A stretch of DNA of 64,000 nt. Origin: Hippasteria phrygiana (lineage: Eukaryota > Echinodermata > Asteroidea > Valvatida > Goniasteridae). Position 1 is the first letter of the stretch. The number at the start of each line of letters is the position of its first letter. The notes beneath the pieces were generated by a model. The model searched no databases, was not told the origin of the DNA, and saw only the letters and a list, made by a program, of their open reading frames with translations. Location of the stretch: contig JAZGUH010000276.1 of the NCBI GenBank assembly GCA_037893225.1, positions 1 to 64,000 of the forward strand, written 5' to 3'. Positions 56,101 to 64,000 of this stretch are shown here, piece by piece. Made by a program: the position numbers and the translations under genes.

Positions 56101-59100
56101 TCATTTTAATGATCGGAATTTAGACTTTAGTTTGGCCTTTTGGCAGCAAAGAGTTTTTTATAAATAAACCATGACTATTAAAAAACTTTATTTTCTCAAA
56201 AGGCCATACTGTTACTGTTTACTGTTAATATTTACTGAAGATTTAGGCAAAACACCCATGTTCAGCATCACACTTTTCCAAAAAACGGGGGAGGTATTTT
56301 TTGGGTCGTTTTTAGTACCCAGCCAGGATGATTTCTGAAATGGTCACTGGCTTTTTTTTTTTTTTTCAAGATAGCTACAACTGATGGTATAGTCTCCCAA
56401 ATTTTCCTGAAAAGAAAAATGTGTAGCCTGTACAATGGAAGCAGGTGATGCTTTATAACATGTTAATTTCTCAGGGGTGAGATTGGCCAAAAATGAAAAA
56501 TCCACGAAATCCATGAAAAATCCACGAAAAATCCACAAGGACCCCAGATCAACATATAGTTTGTATTTGCCTAAATGCACCCCCTTAAAATATCCGTTTT
56601 TATTGGTCTATATCCACTTTTACAGGTAAAAACACCTTTAGGACAACACCTCAGGAATTCCAGATTGCTAAAGAGATTCTTTAACAAATTCTGAAATCCC
56701 GACAAAAAATCCTGAAATCAGGACAAATCCCGACAAATCTCACCCCTAAATTTCTATTCTGCCTTATTCTCTTTAGAAACCTGATGAAGACAGACGCTAA
56801 CTTACTGATGGCTTTGTCGACTCTGACCCGGTTGACTCGTTCCTCTCTCTTGAACTTGTTCTTGATCTGTTGTCTTGTACGTTTTGGGAACATGGCGTTG
56901 ATCATTGAGAAGTCGGTGCCGACAGCACTCAGTGCCCTGTAAAACTTGAGAGTGTCTGGACGGAAATAGAGGAAGAAATCAACCAAAATCTGGTCAGACA
57001 ATTTAGTTTGGGCTTTTTAGAATTTCTTACATAAATACAGTAAAGTAAAATAAAGTCTTGTAATCGAGTCCAGTATGGACTTGACTATAGTAGATTCAAC
57101 CTGATATACCCTCTGTACCATTTCTGTGGAGGTAGGAGCTCCAATGTATGAGGGGCACAAAAAAAGGGTCTCTCAACAAATCACTGAGTCGGAAAACCCT
57201 CTTACTGAAGACAGCTGAGGTTAGTACAATGGCCTACAATGGCCTGTGTGGGATGAAACAAGTGAAGACAAATCCTACTGTGATAGGCTTATCCAATACT
57301 AGTGATTATAACTGTAGTGTGCCCCCTTTTAATACAATCCGGTGTAGCATGAATTTCAGACTATGAAATACGGGCTCATTGGTAGTATTGCACATGCCTA
57401 AGTGAAGACAATTAGGAGAGTGGCCGGTCATGTGGTTTAACCAATATAGTGAAAAGGAGTCTGATTTTCATAGGAGTCTGATTTTCATATGACACCGGCA
57501 GTCCAAATATACAGAGGGACAGGCACATCAGGTTGCATCTACTATTGATCCCGCGATTGAACGTAGACTTGACGATGGATTTTCAAAGTAATTTTTAATA
57601 TCATAATAGTATTGGGATCATGCTACGACACAGCATGTCCAGCATCTAAGGCCATTAACCCTTTGCGTACGGAAGACGCCATATGGCGCAAAAAAAACAC
57701 TGTGCCACCAGGCCGGATGACGCCATTTGCCGCTGTTTGTGCAGTTTCAATCCATTGTGGGATTATTGTGTATGTTACGCTTGACTGCACAAACACATTG
57801 TGGCCGTTTCGCTTGGCTGCTAGAGCCGCCGCGACACCCCAACGTCTCCTGTGAAAAAACATACTCAAGGGGTTAACCCTTTCGGTCTGGCTGTTAATAA
57901 TAGGGTGCTGGTATGCCAATATGGGCTTGTGCAGCCAAGCGTAACAATGGGCAAACAATAGATTGAGTACATGCAGGAATGTACATATAGATGACAACCA
58001 GTCAGGTGGTCTTTTTTTTTCTCAAACCGCAACCATGGCCATCGGCCGTAATCAAGAGGTTAAAAAATCAACTACGTTGGAGTCCAGGGTCCAGTTTTGG
58101 CTGGAGCTAGAGTCAAGTCAAGTCTAAACTTGAGTCTATTTCCAGTTCTGAACTCAAATGGACTTTTATTTTACTTTTTTGCCAATATTTCCTGAGACTA
58201 GGACCCAGACTTGACTACACATGCTACAGAACTTTCTGATAATGACAAAGGGCTCGTCTACCTTTCTCACTCCACGCCGTAGTGTGTATCCTCTTCCGGA
58301 AGCTGGCGTAGGTTGTATGAGATGACTCCTCTTGAATGACATCGTTGTCTGATAAATGGACAGTCTTCACGGGAGAAGTTTCCTTCACGAGACTGCAGGA
58401 AGCAAAAGGTTTAAACTGACTGATGGCTCACAGACAACTCTAGATTGACAGACCACCCTATGGTATCCAAAATCCTGGGGTTAGACCCAAGTGGAATGTC
58501 AACCCCTTGGAAAGGTGCTTTCTTATGTGACCTGGCACCAGATCACCAGATCAACCGAAATTTTTCAGATGTACACATTTTTAAACCCCAAAATGTATTC
58601 CCCAGTGAAATTTGTTTTAGTTCTGCCTGCAGCTCAGAATGCCATAGTGCGACTTTCACATATTTAGTGAGACTTTCTCATATTTTAACCCTTTCAGCCC
58701 CAATGGCGACTATAGTCGCCCGTGCACTATACCCCCCTTCAGCCCCAATAGCGATTAAAGTCGACCGTTAAGTGCTTAGTGTGTGAACAATGTGGGCACC
58801 AGAGGCTGCATGCCAATAAACAATGCGGGGCTGAAAGGGTTAATCCATGAGCAAATTCGGACAAGAAACTGCAGTTATCATTGGCAGTTGTTAGACTAAA
58901 CTTGCCGAAAGCATGTCTAGTCAACAATGTCTAGTCAGTCATATGGAACCAAAGGGGAGAGGTTAGTTGGTCTCTCCGAAGATACCCCGGAGTGTTAAGC
59001 CTTTGGGTGATTTCAATAAAAACAAAACAAAATACAGAGCATGGTCGCGTTGGTTATCGTGCTAAACTGTGACAAGAGGGGATCAGTGGCACAATAGATT

Positions 59101-62100
59101 GACTAGTGATTGTTTGCACATGAGCATTATGGCATAGGTACAAAGTACATCACCAAGCAACCACTGAATGACCAATTATCCTTGTTTGAACTTGTTCCTT
59201 GTTTGAACTTGTTCGCTGTGCGAACTCACCCCAGAGCCACGTTGAAGCCTCGGTTTATCTTAACCCCTTGTGTCTGGCTGTTATTGATGGGGGGGCTGGT
59301 ATTCCAAGAACGGGCTGTGCAGCTCAGCGTAAATGCAAACAATATGCACCATACTGAATAGAGTAGTCCTATTTGTCACACTTGGAGCACACCCTTTCGT
59401 GTGAATGCAAGCTTTGTTTGAAAACGCTCCATCTATTCATTACACTCCCATTTAAGAACAGTATAGTTAAAAAAAATGAATGAATGAAAAGTGCAGGAAT
59501 GTGCCTATAGACGTCAACCAGCCAGGTTGTCTTTTTCAAACCGCGGCTATGGCCCTCATCTGTATAAATACTGGCTAAAATGATATGTGTTAAAAGACCT
59601 AATGGTTAATTTAAACCCATATACATCATAATCAATCAGATTTGTTTTTACTTTTGCCGTAAAAGGACTTGATGGCACTGTCATGATCCCATCTTTGTCA
59701 ATCAATCCTCTTTGTAAGAGTGATGTCATTTGAATCCAGAAGTGCAATACAAACGAATGCAGGTATGGGCGTGTTGCTCCACAGAGCCCCACATATTTTG
59801 GATCCAGAAGTTAACCCCTTGCAGCCGGACGACGGCCATAGCCTCGGCTTGAGGCAAGACACCTGGGCTGATTGACGTGAATAGCCGCATTCATTATTCA
59901 ACTATATTGTTCTTGAATTGGACTGTAATGAATAGATTGGGCTTTTTTAAAGCTTTCATTCATACGAAGGGGGAGGCGGATCAGCATGCGATGAATAGGG
60001 CCACTCTTTTCAGTGTGGCGCCTACTGTTCGCGTTTACGCACGGTTGCACAGCACTTTCAGTGAGAGTCCTGGAACCCCAGCACCCCATCAATAACAGCC
60101 GACCGCAAGGCCTTTAAGGCTGCTTGCAAAGAGGATAGCAACATAAGCACAAATTCTCATTACTTATATCGACAAAAACCATCCTGGTACAATCGTCTCA
60201 TTGAAGATAAGTTGATCCACTGCCTATCTCTCGGGGAAGTTCCGAGAGTCTGCCTTACCTGGTGCTGTCCAGTATGAGGGAACCGTCCGGTCCAATCTTG
60301 ACTCGAGGGGCATAGGGGTCTACGTCGTCTTCCTTCTCCTCATCCTCATCCTCATTCTCAGAGTTATGGGCACTGTTATTGACCGAACTGTGTAAGGATA
60401 GAACAAGGTTGATTAGATACTGAACGTGATGTGCTTCACATACACATATGTGCAATAAATCATGTGACTTGTCTCACAAATATAACTTTTTAACCCTAAC
60501 CCTCGAGGGCATGTTTGCTAGAACCCTGCCAGACGCATCAGATTGCATACTTTGTCACATTGACTTGTGTGCAGAGTGCAGCAAAGTGGAGCTGTCAGCA
60601 CAGATGTACAGGTTCTGTTTATATCTCCGAGGACAAGAGGAGGAAGGAAATACAAAGAAGCCTTTTAGTCCTTGCACGTCAAGTCTTTTGTTGAAATCGG
60701 TCCTCGCACGTAGAAGTACATGCTTAGTCTATGGGGTTGGGTTATATTAAAGGAACAATAGGAAACACAAAGCATTGTCCTTGCACGTATTGGGAAAGTA
60801 CGACTGTACGCACTGTGCTGTGTCTGGCAGGGTTAGGGTTCAAATGTGGATTGAGAACTGGGATTACAGAGGGCTGATTCTTATTGCATTTAGCACACTT
60901 TTATTATGGTTTTATGACTTCTGAGAAGTGCCCAACTGAATACAGCTGAGAGACCACCAACTGGTTTGGTAGAGTATTCCAAACGTTGGCGGCTCAAGCC
61001 ACGCTCTTGTCAATTTTCTTTTTTTTTACTTAACAAATTCATGGAATAACTGAGTCAGTTTCTTTTGTGATTCCCTTGAGGCGAATTTAACGATTTTAAA
61101 CAAGTTTTTAAAGTTTTTAAAAGCTACCTCCACAAGGCGTCCAATACAGGAATGAGACAGGGTTCAAGTGAGACAGGGTTCAACTTGTGGTTGTTTCATG
61201 TTATATTACCTGGACGTTTCAGTCAGTATGTTAGTGTGTTTGAGCGTGAAACTGGGCTTTCTGCCTGTTCCCACTAATAATTATTCTTTTTTCTTTTTGT
61301 AGGCAAACTTTTTTTTCTTTTTGTTCAAGGTGTAAAAAAAAAAGCTCTGACAGCACTGACCGAAACAGTTCATATCTATGGTTCCTCCTAGAATTAAACT
61401 TCTCTTTTTAGAGTTTTAGAATTACATGGTATATTCCCAAACCTCTCTCTATTTAACAATTCCAAATGATGCAAATTGAAAAAAAATCGATGGATTTCTG
61501 TTAATGAAAAAAAAAAAATGTATCCATTATTACAATGCTGTTGCTGAAGCCTTTAAGTAAAGTATTCTTGGAAAGCACCGAGCATACTCTGCTTAATAAA
61601 CTACGTTGGGAAAGGACAAAAATCTCCCTTCTAATTTACATTAGAAGAAAAAAAATGGGAAAATGCACAGGACTACTTGGGTGGGACTCGAACCAAGGAC
61701 CTCCTGTTTACTAGTGCAGATGTCTCAACCAATCCACCACTGAGCTTGCCGAAGTCGGCCGGCGGATTCAAATCCAATGTATAGCAGCAGGTACTCCACA
61801 ATCATGTGAAGATGAAATTTACGTCAGGGAAAATGTACTTACTTGTTAGCACTGACGACATGCTCCGTCATGACGGTACGTGGGAACTTCTTCTCTTTAC
61901 TCACCAAAGTATTCCTATATTCAGATATGAAATAATAACGAATCTTTATATCTGTGAACAACAGCATCCCTACTATGACTAGACCTTATCAGCTCAATAC
62001 ATACACATTGTTAGGCTTGTATGGAACTTTTATGGAAAAGCTGTGAATTGTGATCCCTCTCTAAATGGTTTATTAATATACAACATTTGCAAATATCAAA

Positions 62101-64000
62101 AACCAAAACGACTGAATTATTATGAAATACCTTACTTGACTGTAAGTAAATAATAGTCTCAAGCATCGTACACAATACCCCAATACCCCAATAATGGATT
62201 GAAAGTGCAGAGATTGACACAAATAGAAGTCAACCGGCCTGGTGACAATTTTCAATCTGCACGTATTTGTGGGTCGGCCGACAATTGTTGGAAAAAACTG
62301 TACTTTTTTTCACTGCCCTTAATTTACTAACTTTAGTTAGTCCACATTTTGTTCAGCAAATTACACATCCGTTAATGGGTGCAAGCCAGCTAGTCTAGTC
62401 CCCCGACCTGACAGGTCAGTGTTACAGTATTTGCTATAAAATACTAACCCCCAAATCCTTTCATTTCTGAAAATTACAGCAAAAGCAAATGTTGTATACT
62501 ACCTTTAAGCAGGATTCCAAATTTGCACTGACCAGTGGACCGAGTCCAGTCATTGAGGCCAAATAAGACCAGTGGGCAGTCGATTTTTCTTTCAACTAAT
62601 AGACATTGTTTTTGAAATGAATTTAAGCTTTCACACTGTGAATGGATCAAGTCTACCTTGTTTATTTGCATTTATGATAAATGTTCAATTATAAACAATT
62701 TGGGACTTTAAACTGTAAAATAGAATTAACAGCGCACATGCAAGAATACCACTACTGAATTCTGATTGACACAAGTCTTGAAAAATGTACTCTGGTCTGA
62801 TGGATCACTACTATTAGCCTGGTGGCCTACTGGATATCAGTTTGTCAAACTTACTTCATAGGGCTGGTCTTAGGGTTGTAATAAATTAAGTCGCTCATTG
62901 TCATCTTGCTCCGTTCCGGAGGTTGATCCTTCTGCTTGACATAGCTACGCCTTCGTCTCGAGGGGGTCTGAATCAACAAACAACAGAAGGGTGGCATAAG
63001 TTCAGAGTGAGATTGGGGCGTCAAGATGATAATTGTCTCAGATGGTCACGGTTCATATCCTAGCACAATATTATGGTAATTGGGTTTTTGACGAGAGATC
63101 TTTGTCCTAATACTTGATGTAGGGTGTGAAGCACTGCATGTTCAGTGCTCTCTTTCAATTTTGGAAACCGGATATTCGAAAGCAATCCTAGAGAAATGAA
63201 GCCTTCCATTTTTTGTGACAGGCTAAAGAAAACTGGAAAATCCTCCAATTTGCTCCAAGGTCTCGGACTGTTACTGCATTGACTTGCTAGTGGTCTTCTT
63301 GGTATATGTACATGTATATGAATAGCCTGCCCATCCATTTTTTCAACATTACAGCTCTGGAATGTTTTTGTAAAGGCCCAGTGGTCACTGAATCCTGCAA
63401 ACTATATATAGTCATTAAGAGAGCTTTTCATGAGGCACCACTCTCGTCACTTTTTGCTGGCATGACTATGAGGTAAACGGGAACGTTCAGTGAAATCAGA
63501 TAACTGTTATTCGGTTTGAATAAAATTAGGATAACTGGATTTTGAAATCTCCGATTTCTCCCACCACTAAGTCGAACGCACGACCTCCTGCTTAGACATC
63601 TGCACTAGTAAGCAGAAGGTTGTTGGTTCTCATCCCACCCAAGTAAGCCTGTGAATGTTTTTCCCACAGGCTCTCAGAAAGCAGTATACAGTGCTTCACA
63701 CACATTTCTTATTTTCTAGCACACAAACTTCTTGCCCACCTCTGAGTGCATCTTGTCCTTCAACTCACGAAGCTTCTTCTCATAAGGGTTCTCTGAGCCA
63801 AGACGTTTGTCAGTCGTGCTGTCAGATCGAGAAAGGGCCGGTCTAAGGGGCGTGGCTACAGGGGCGTGGGGTGTGGTTTGGGTGTGGTTGGCTTGAGATG
63901 AGGTGACAGTTTCAGGCTGTGTAGAGGTGTCTTTAGGAGTAGAGGTTGTCCTGGCTGCTGCCTTGGTGGTTGCTGTAAATGACAGGTTGATTAGGAAAAC
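51520..64000 (-). CDS. BDP1: BDP1, TFIIIB subunit B'' (8 visible exons, 5' end outside window)
   Basis: BDP1 is the SANT-domain subunit of TFIIIB; in the nucleus it locks TBP-BRF onto RNA polymerase III promoters. Exons in transcription order are 63972-63740, 62967-62855, 61914-61843, 60387-60259, 58392-58262, 56955-56806, 55185-55006 and 53132-51520. They splice in frame through GT-AG introns to about 870 codons. Diagnostic blocks are [65 protein letters not shown] and [20 protein letters not shown], which together are the BDP1 SANT region and its upstream arm. The long terminal exon is a low-complexity Ser/Pro/Gln-rich tail with acidic ends. The N-terminal exons lie beyond 64000. Confidence 0.95.
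53339..53608. mobile_element. hAT-like MITE, family K copy 3
   Basis: CAGGGGTGAGATTTATCAGG and TTAAATCTCACCCCTG are inverted. Imperfect GGGAA/GGAAA flanks. BDP1 intron. Confidence 0.75.
53856..54316. mobile_element. Element reiterating TTTGACGGGATGGG words
   Basis: AAAACCCTAACAA and GGGAGTTAGGGTTA form degenerate inverted ends. Inside, the word TTGGAGTTTGACGGGATGGG occurs in five drifting copies (about 53906, 53943, 54102, 54207, 54259) with inverted copies near 53872 and 54174. Confidence 0.6.
54628..54816. mobile_element. TTAA-flanked MITE, family D
   Basis: TTAACCCCTTGACCCCCGGA to CCGTACGCAAGGGGTTAA, TTAA at both ends. The interior CACAATACCCCAATAATGGA is also found at 62166. Confidence 0.85.
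55006..55185 (-). CDS. BDP1: BDP1 exon, post-SANT basic region
   Basis: It begins [20 protein letters not shown], where R.R.HFD..LF matches the segment just after the SANT domain, then becomes a Lys/Gly-rich basic run ([20 protein letters not shown]). The acceptor is AAAAACAG and the donor GTAATG. The ATG inside the exon is not an initiator, since conserved sequence extends upstream of it. Confidence 0.9.
55522..55672. mobile_element. TTAA-flanked MITE, family G copy 2
   Basis: It runs from TTAAAACCCTCC to AACAGGAGGGTTAA in inverse orientation to 17478, with ACTATCACAGCCTATCAAAA and TTTGATAGGTTTTGATC inside. Confidence 0.75.
55958..55973 (+). repeat. G16 tract
   Basis: 16 consecutive G after TTGGGGA, in a BDP1 intron. 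Confidence 0.9.
56472..56747. mobile_element. hAT-like MITE, family K copy 4, with target duplication
   Basis: CAGGGGTGAGATTGGCC and CAAATCTCACCCCT are inverted. The flanks TAATTTCT and AAATTTCT agree at 7 of 8 positions, as expected for an 8-bp hAT target-site duplication. It is the inverse of the copy at 8129. Confidence 0.8.
56806..56955 (-). CDS. BDP1: BDP1 exon, SANT domain core
   Basis: It encodes [20 protein letters not shown], then [20 protein letters not shown] and [10 protein letters not shown]. This is the core of the Myb/SANT fold; GTDFSM, LFP.R.R and KNKFKREE are the family signatures. The minus-strand acceptor is TTTCCGTCCAG and the donor GTAAGT. Confidence 0.97.
57655..57876. 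mobile_element. TTAA-flanked MITE, family C copy 3
   Basis: TTAACCCTTTGCGTACGGAA to ATACTCAAGGGGTTAA. Its right TTAA (57873-57876) is also the left TTAA of the next element. Confidence 0.87.
57873..58063. mobile_element. TTAA-flanked MITE, family B copy 3
   Basis: TTAACCCTTTCGGTCTGGCT to AATCAAGAGGTTAA, sharing its left TTAA with the family C element. The interior has GGGTGCTGGTATGCCAATAT and GTCAGGTGGTCTTTTTT. Confidence 0.85.
58262..58392 (-). CDS. BDP1: BDP1 exon, start of SANT domain
   Basis: It encodes [20 protein letters not shown], then [20 protein letters not shown] and SEK. The TTY.SFRK....W motif is the conserved entry to the BDP1 SANT domain, with the first domain tryptophan. The minus-strand acceptor is CTTCCTGCAG and the donor GTAGAC. 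Confidence 0.94.
58684..58843. mobile_element. TTAA-flanked MITE, family E
   Basis: TTAACCCTTTCAGCCCCAAT and GGGGCTGAAAGGGTTAA are inverted. It contains the perfect 14-bp palindrome GCGACTATAGTCGC and a second, degenerate copy of the CAGCCCCAAT...GCGA unit. Confidence 0.82.
59260..59565. mobile_element. TTAA MITE family B copy 4
   Basis: TTAACCCCTTGTGTCTGGCT on the left; the interior matches the long variant at 21000 (CATCTATTCATTACACTCCC, GCCAGGTTGTCTTTTTCAAA). The right TTAA is lost. Confidence 0.7.
59811..60116. mobile_element. TTAA-flanked MITE, family B copy 5 (inverse)
   Basis: TTAACCCCTTGCAGCCGGAC to GACCGCAAGGCCTTTAA. Read on the minus strand it has the family B order, including CTGTTATTGATGGGGTGCTG. 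Confidence 0.75.
60259..60387 (-). CDS. BDP1: BDP1 exon, acidic stretch and [14 protein letters not shown]
   Basis: It encodes [20 protein letters not shown], then [20 protein letters not shown] and ST. An acidic run precedes the conserved PRVK..PDGSLI.D element that lies just upstream of the SANT domain in BDP1. The donor is GTAAGG; the exon ends with AG, which the next exon completes to Ser. Confidence 0.94.
60489..60840. mobile_element. TTAA MITE family A copy 4, split by another element
   Basis: TTAACCCTAACCCTCGAGGG to CTGGCAGGGTTAGGGTT. It matches 23157 until GTCAGCACAGATG (60606) and resumes at CGCACTGTGCTG (60809). Confidence 0.8.
60607..60809. mobile_element. Nested small element (inverse of 39312-39482)
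   Basis: TACAGGTTCTG at the left and GGGAAAGTACGACTGTAC at the right bound the insertion; GTAC occurs at both junctions. The internal TTAGTCCTTGCACGTC stretch is extra relative to the copy at 39312. Confidence 0.75.
60890..61015 (+). mobile_element. Degenerate tRNA-derived SINE
   Basis: It keeps the leader GGTTTTATGACTTCTGAGAA and CTGAGAGACC, then drifted A and B boxes (TGGTTTGGTAGAG, GGCTCAAGCCACG), CTCTTGTCAATTTTCTTT and a T-run. Confidence 0.55.
61016..61640. other. BDP1 intron, nothing recognised
   Basis: AT-rich DNA with several A-runs; no repeat family or gene seen. Confidence 0.4.
61660..61760 (-). mobile_element. Candidate tRNA-like SINE, second family
   Basis: The minus strand has GATTGGTTGAGACATCTGCA (A-box region), CTAGTAAACAGGAGG and CTTGGTTCGAGTCCCACC (B box). 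A related head-to-head fragment is at 63550. Confidence 0.55.
61843..61914 (-). CDS. BDP1: BDP1 exon, linker
   Basis: It encodes [20 protein letters not shown] then SAN, a little-conserved linker. It is supported by an acceptor (GAATATAG), a GTAAGT donor and exact phase agreement with both neighbours (1 nt in, 2 nt out). Confidence 0.85.
62076..62509. mobile_element. MITE family I copy 5 with family D sequence inside
   Basis: Family I ends (ATATACAACATTTGCAAATA, GTTGTATACTACCTTTAA) surround a middle in which 62166-62270 reads as family D (CACAATACCCCAATA, TTTTCAATCTGCACGTATTT) without TTAA flanks. Confidence 0.65.
62521..62585. repeat. Dispersed repeat, family Q (inverse)
   Basis: CAGTGGACCGAGTCCAGTCA and GACCAGTGGGCAGTC mirror 21890-21985. 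Confidence 0.5.
62855..62967 (-). CDS. BDP1: BDP1 exon, SDLIYY motif
   Basis: It encodes [20 protein letters not shown] then [17 protein letters not shown]. The M.DLIYY.P...PM block is conserved in BDP1 upstream of the SANT domain. The minus-strand acceptor is TTGATTCAG and the donor GTAAGT; it ends with 2 nt of a Lys codon. Confidence 0.92.
63550..63650. mobile_element. Head-to-head tRNA-like SINE fragments
   Basis: CGACCTCCTGCTTAGACATC and CTGCACTAGTAAGCAGAAGG are in opposite senses; TTGGTTCTCATCCCACCCAA keeps a B-box-like core. It is related to 61660-61760. Confidence 0.45.
63740..63972 (-). CDS. BDP1: BDP1 exon, N-terminal Thr-rich region and basic helix
   Basis: It encodes a Thr/Ala/Pro-rich segment beginning [14 protein letters not shown], then [19 protein letters not shown] and KMHSE. 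The basic, probably helical KKLRELKDK end resembles the conserved N-terminal part of BDP1. On the minus strand the acceptor is TCATTTACAG and the donor GTGGGC. It is the most 5' BDP1 exon visible here. Confidence 0.85.

Overview
This window is animal nuclear DNA. It carries two spliced protein-coding genes with phase-consistent introns, embedded in a dense mixture of short transposable elements, tRNA-derived SINEs, minisatellites and long mono-G/mono-C tracts. The proteins resemble vertebrate orthologues closely, and the repeat landscape (TTAA-flanked and TIR-bearing non-autonomous DNA elements, tRNA-SINEs, frequent ACATGTA words) suggests a non-vertebrate deuterostome, most likely an echinoderm. 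That placement is inference; hemichordate or amphioxus cannot be excluded from sequence alone.

Gene 1, plus strand, about 1084 to 44438, is EEFSEC, the selenocysteine-specific elongation factor (eukaryotic SelB). Fifteen coding exons are visible, from the switch I region to the stop codon. The first exon, which should carry the P-loop, was not found and probably lies upstream of base 1. Thirteen of the fourteen visible introns are GT-AG. The intron at 36027-38719 is a textbook U12-type AT-AC intron. The exon at 1084-1168 matches the family on both sides but contains two apparent single-base deletions.

Gene 2, minus strand, from beyond 64000 down to 51520, is BDP1, the B'' subunit of the RNA polymerase III initiation factor TFIIIB. 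Eight exons are visible, including the SANT-domain exons and a 1.6 kb terminal exon. Its 5' end is outside the window. The two genes converge tail to tail across about 7 kb (44439-51519) that is mostly transposable elements. Functionally, EEFSEC delivers Sec-tRNA to the ribosome, while BDP1 is part of the machinery that transcribes tRNA genes, including tRNA-Sec; any meaning of their adjacency is speculative.

Region by region: 1-7000 is EEFSEC intron with MITEs, G and C tracts and SINEs; 7001-15304 holds four exons in repeat-poor introns; 15305-22241 is one large intron with an 11-bp minisatellite, a 131/134-bp tandem repeat and an 1.1 kb inverted-repeat element; 22242-23838 holds three close exons; 23839-34949 is an 11 kb intron with several related MITEs and SINEs; 34950-44438 is the 3' half of the gene, with the U12 intron; 44439-51519 is the intergenic transposon zone; 51520-64000 is BDP1 with TTAA-element-rich introns. 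No bacterial-type operon, CRISPR array, virus or intact transposase/reverse transcriptase gene was seen. The most unusual structures are the AT-AC intron and a group of long TIR elements whose interiors are built from many degenerate copies of one short word.
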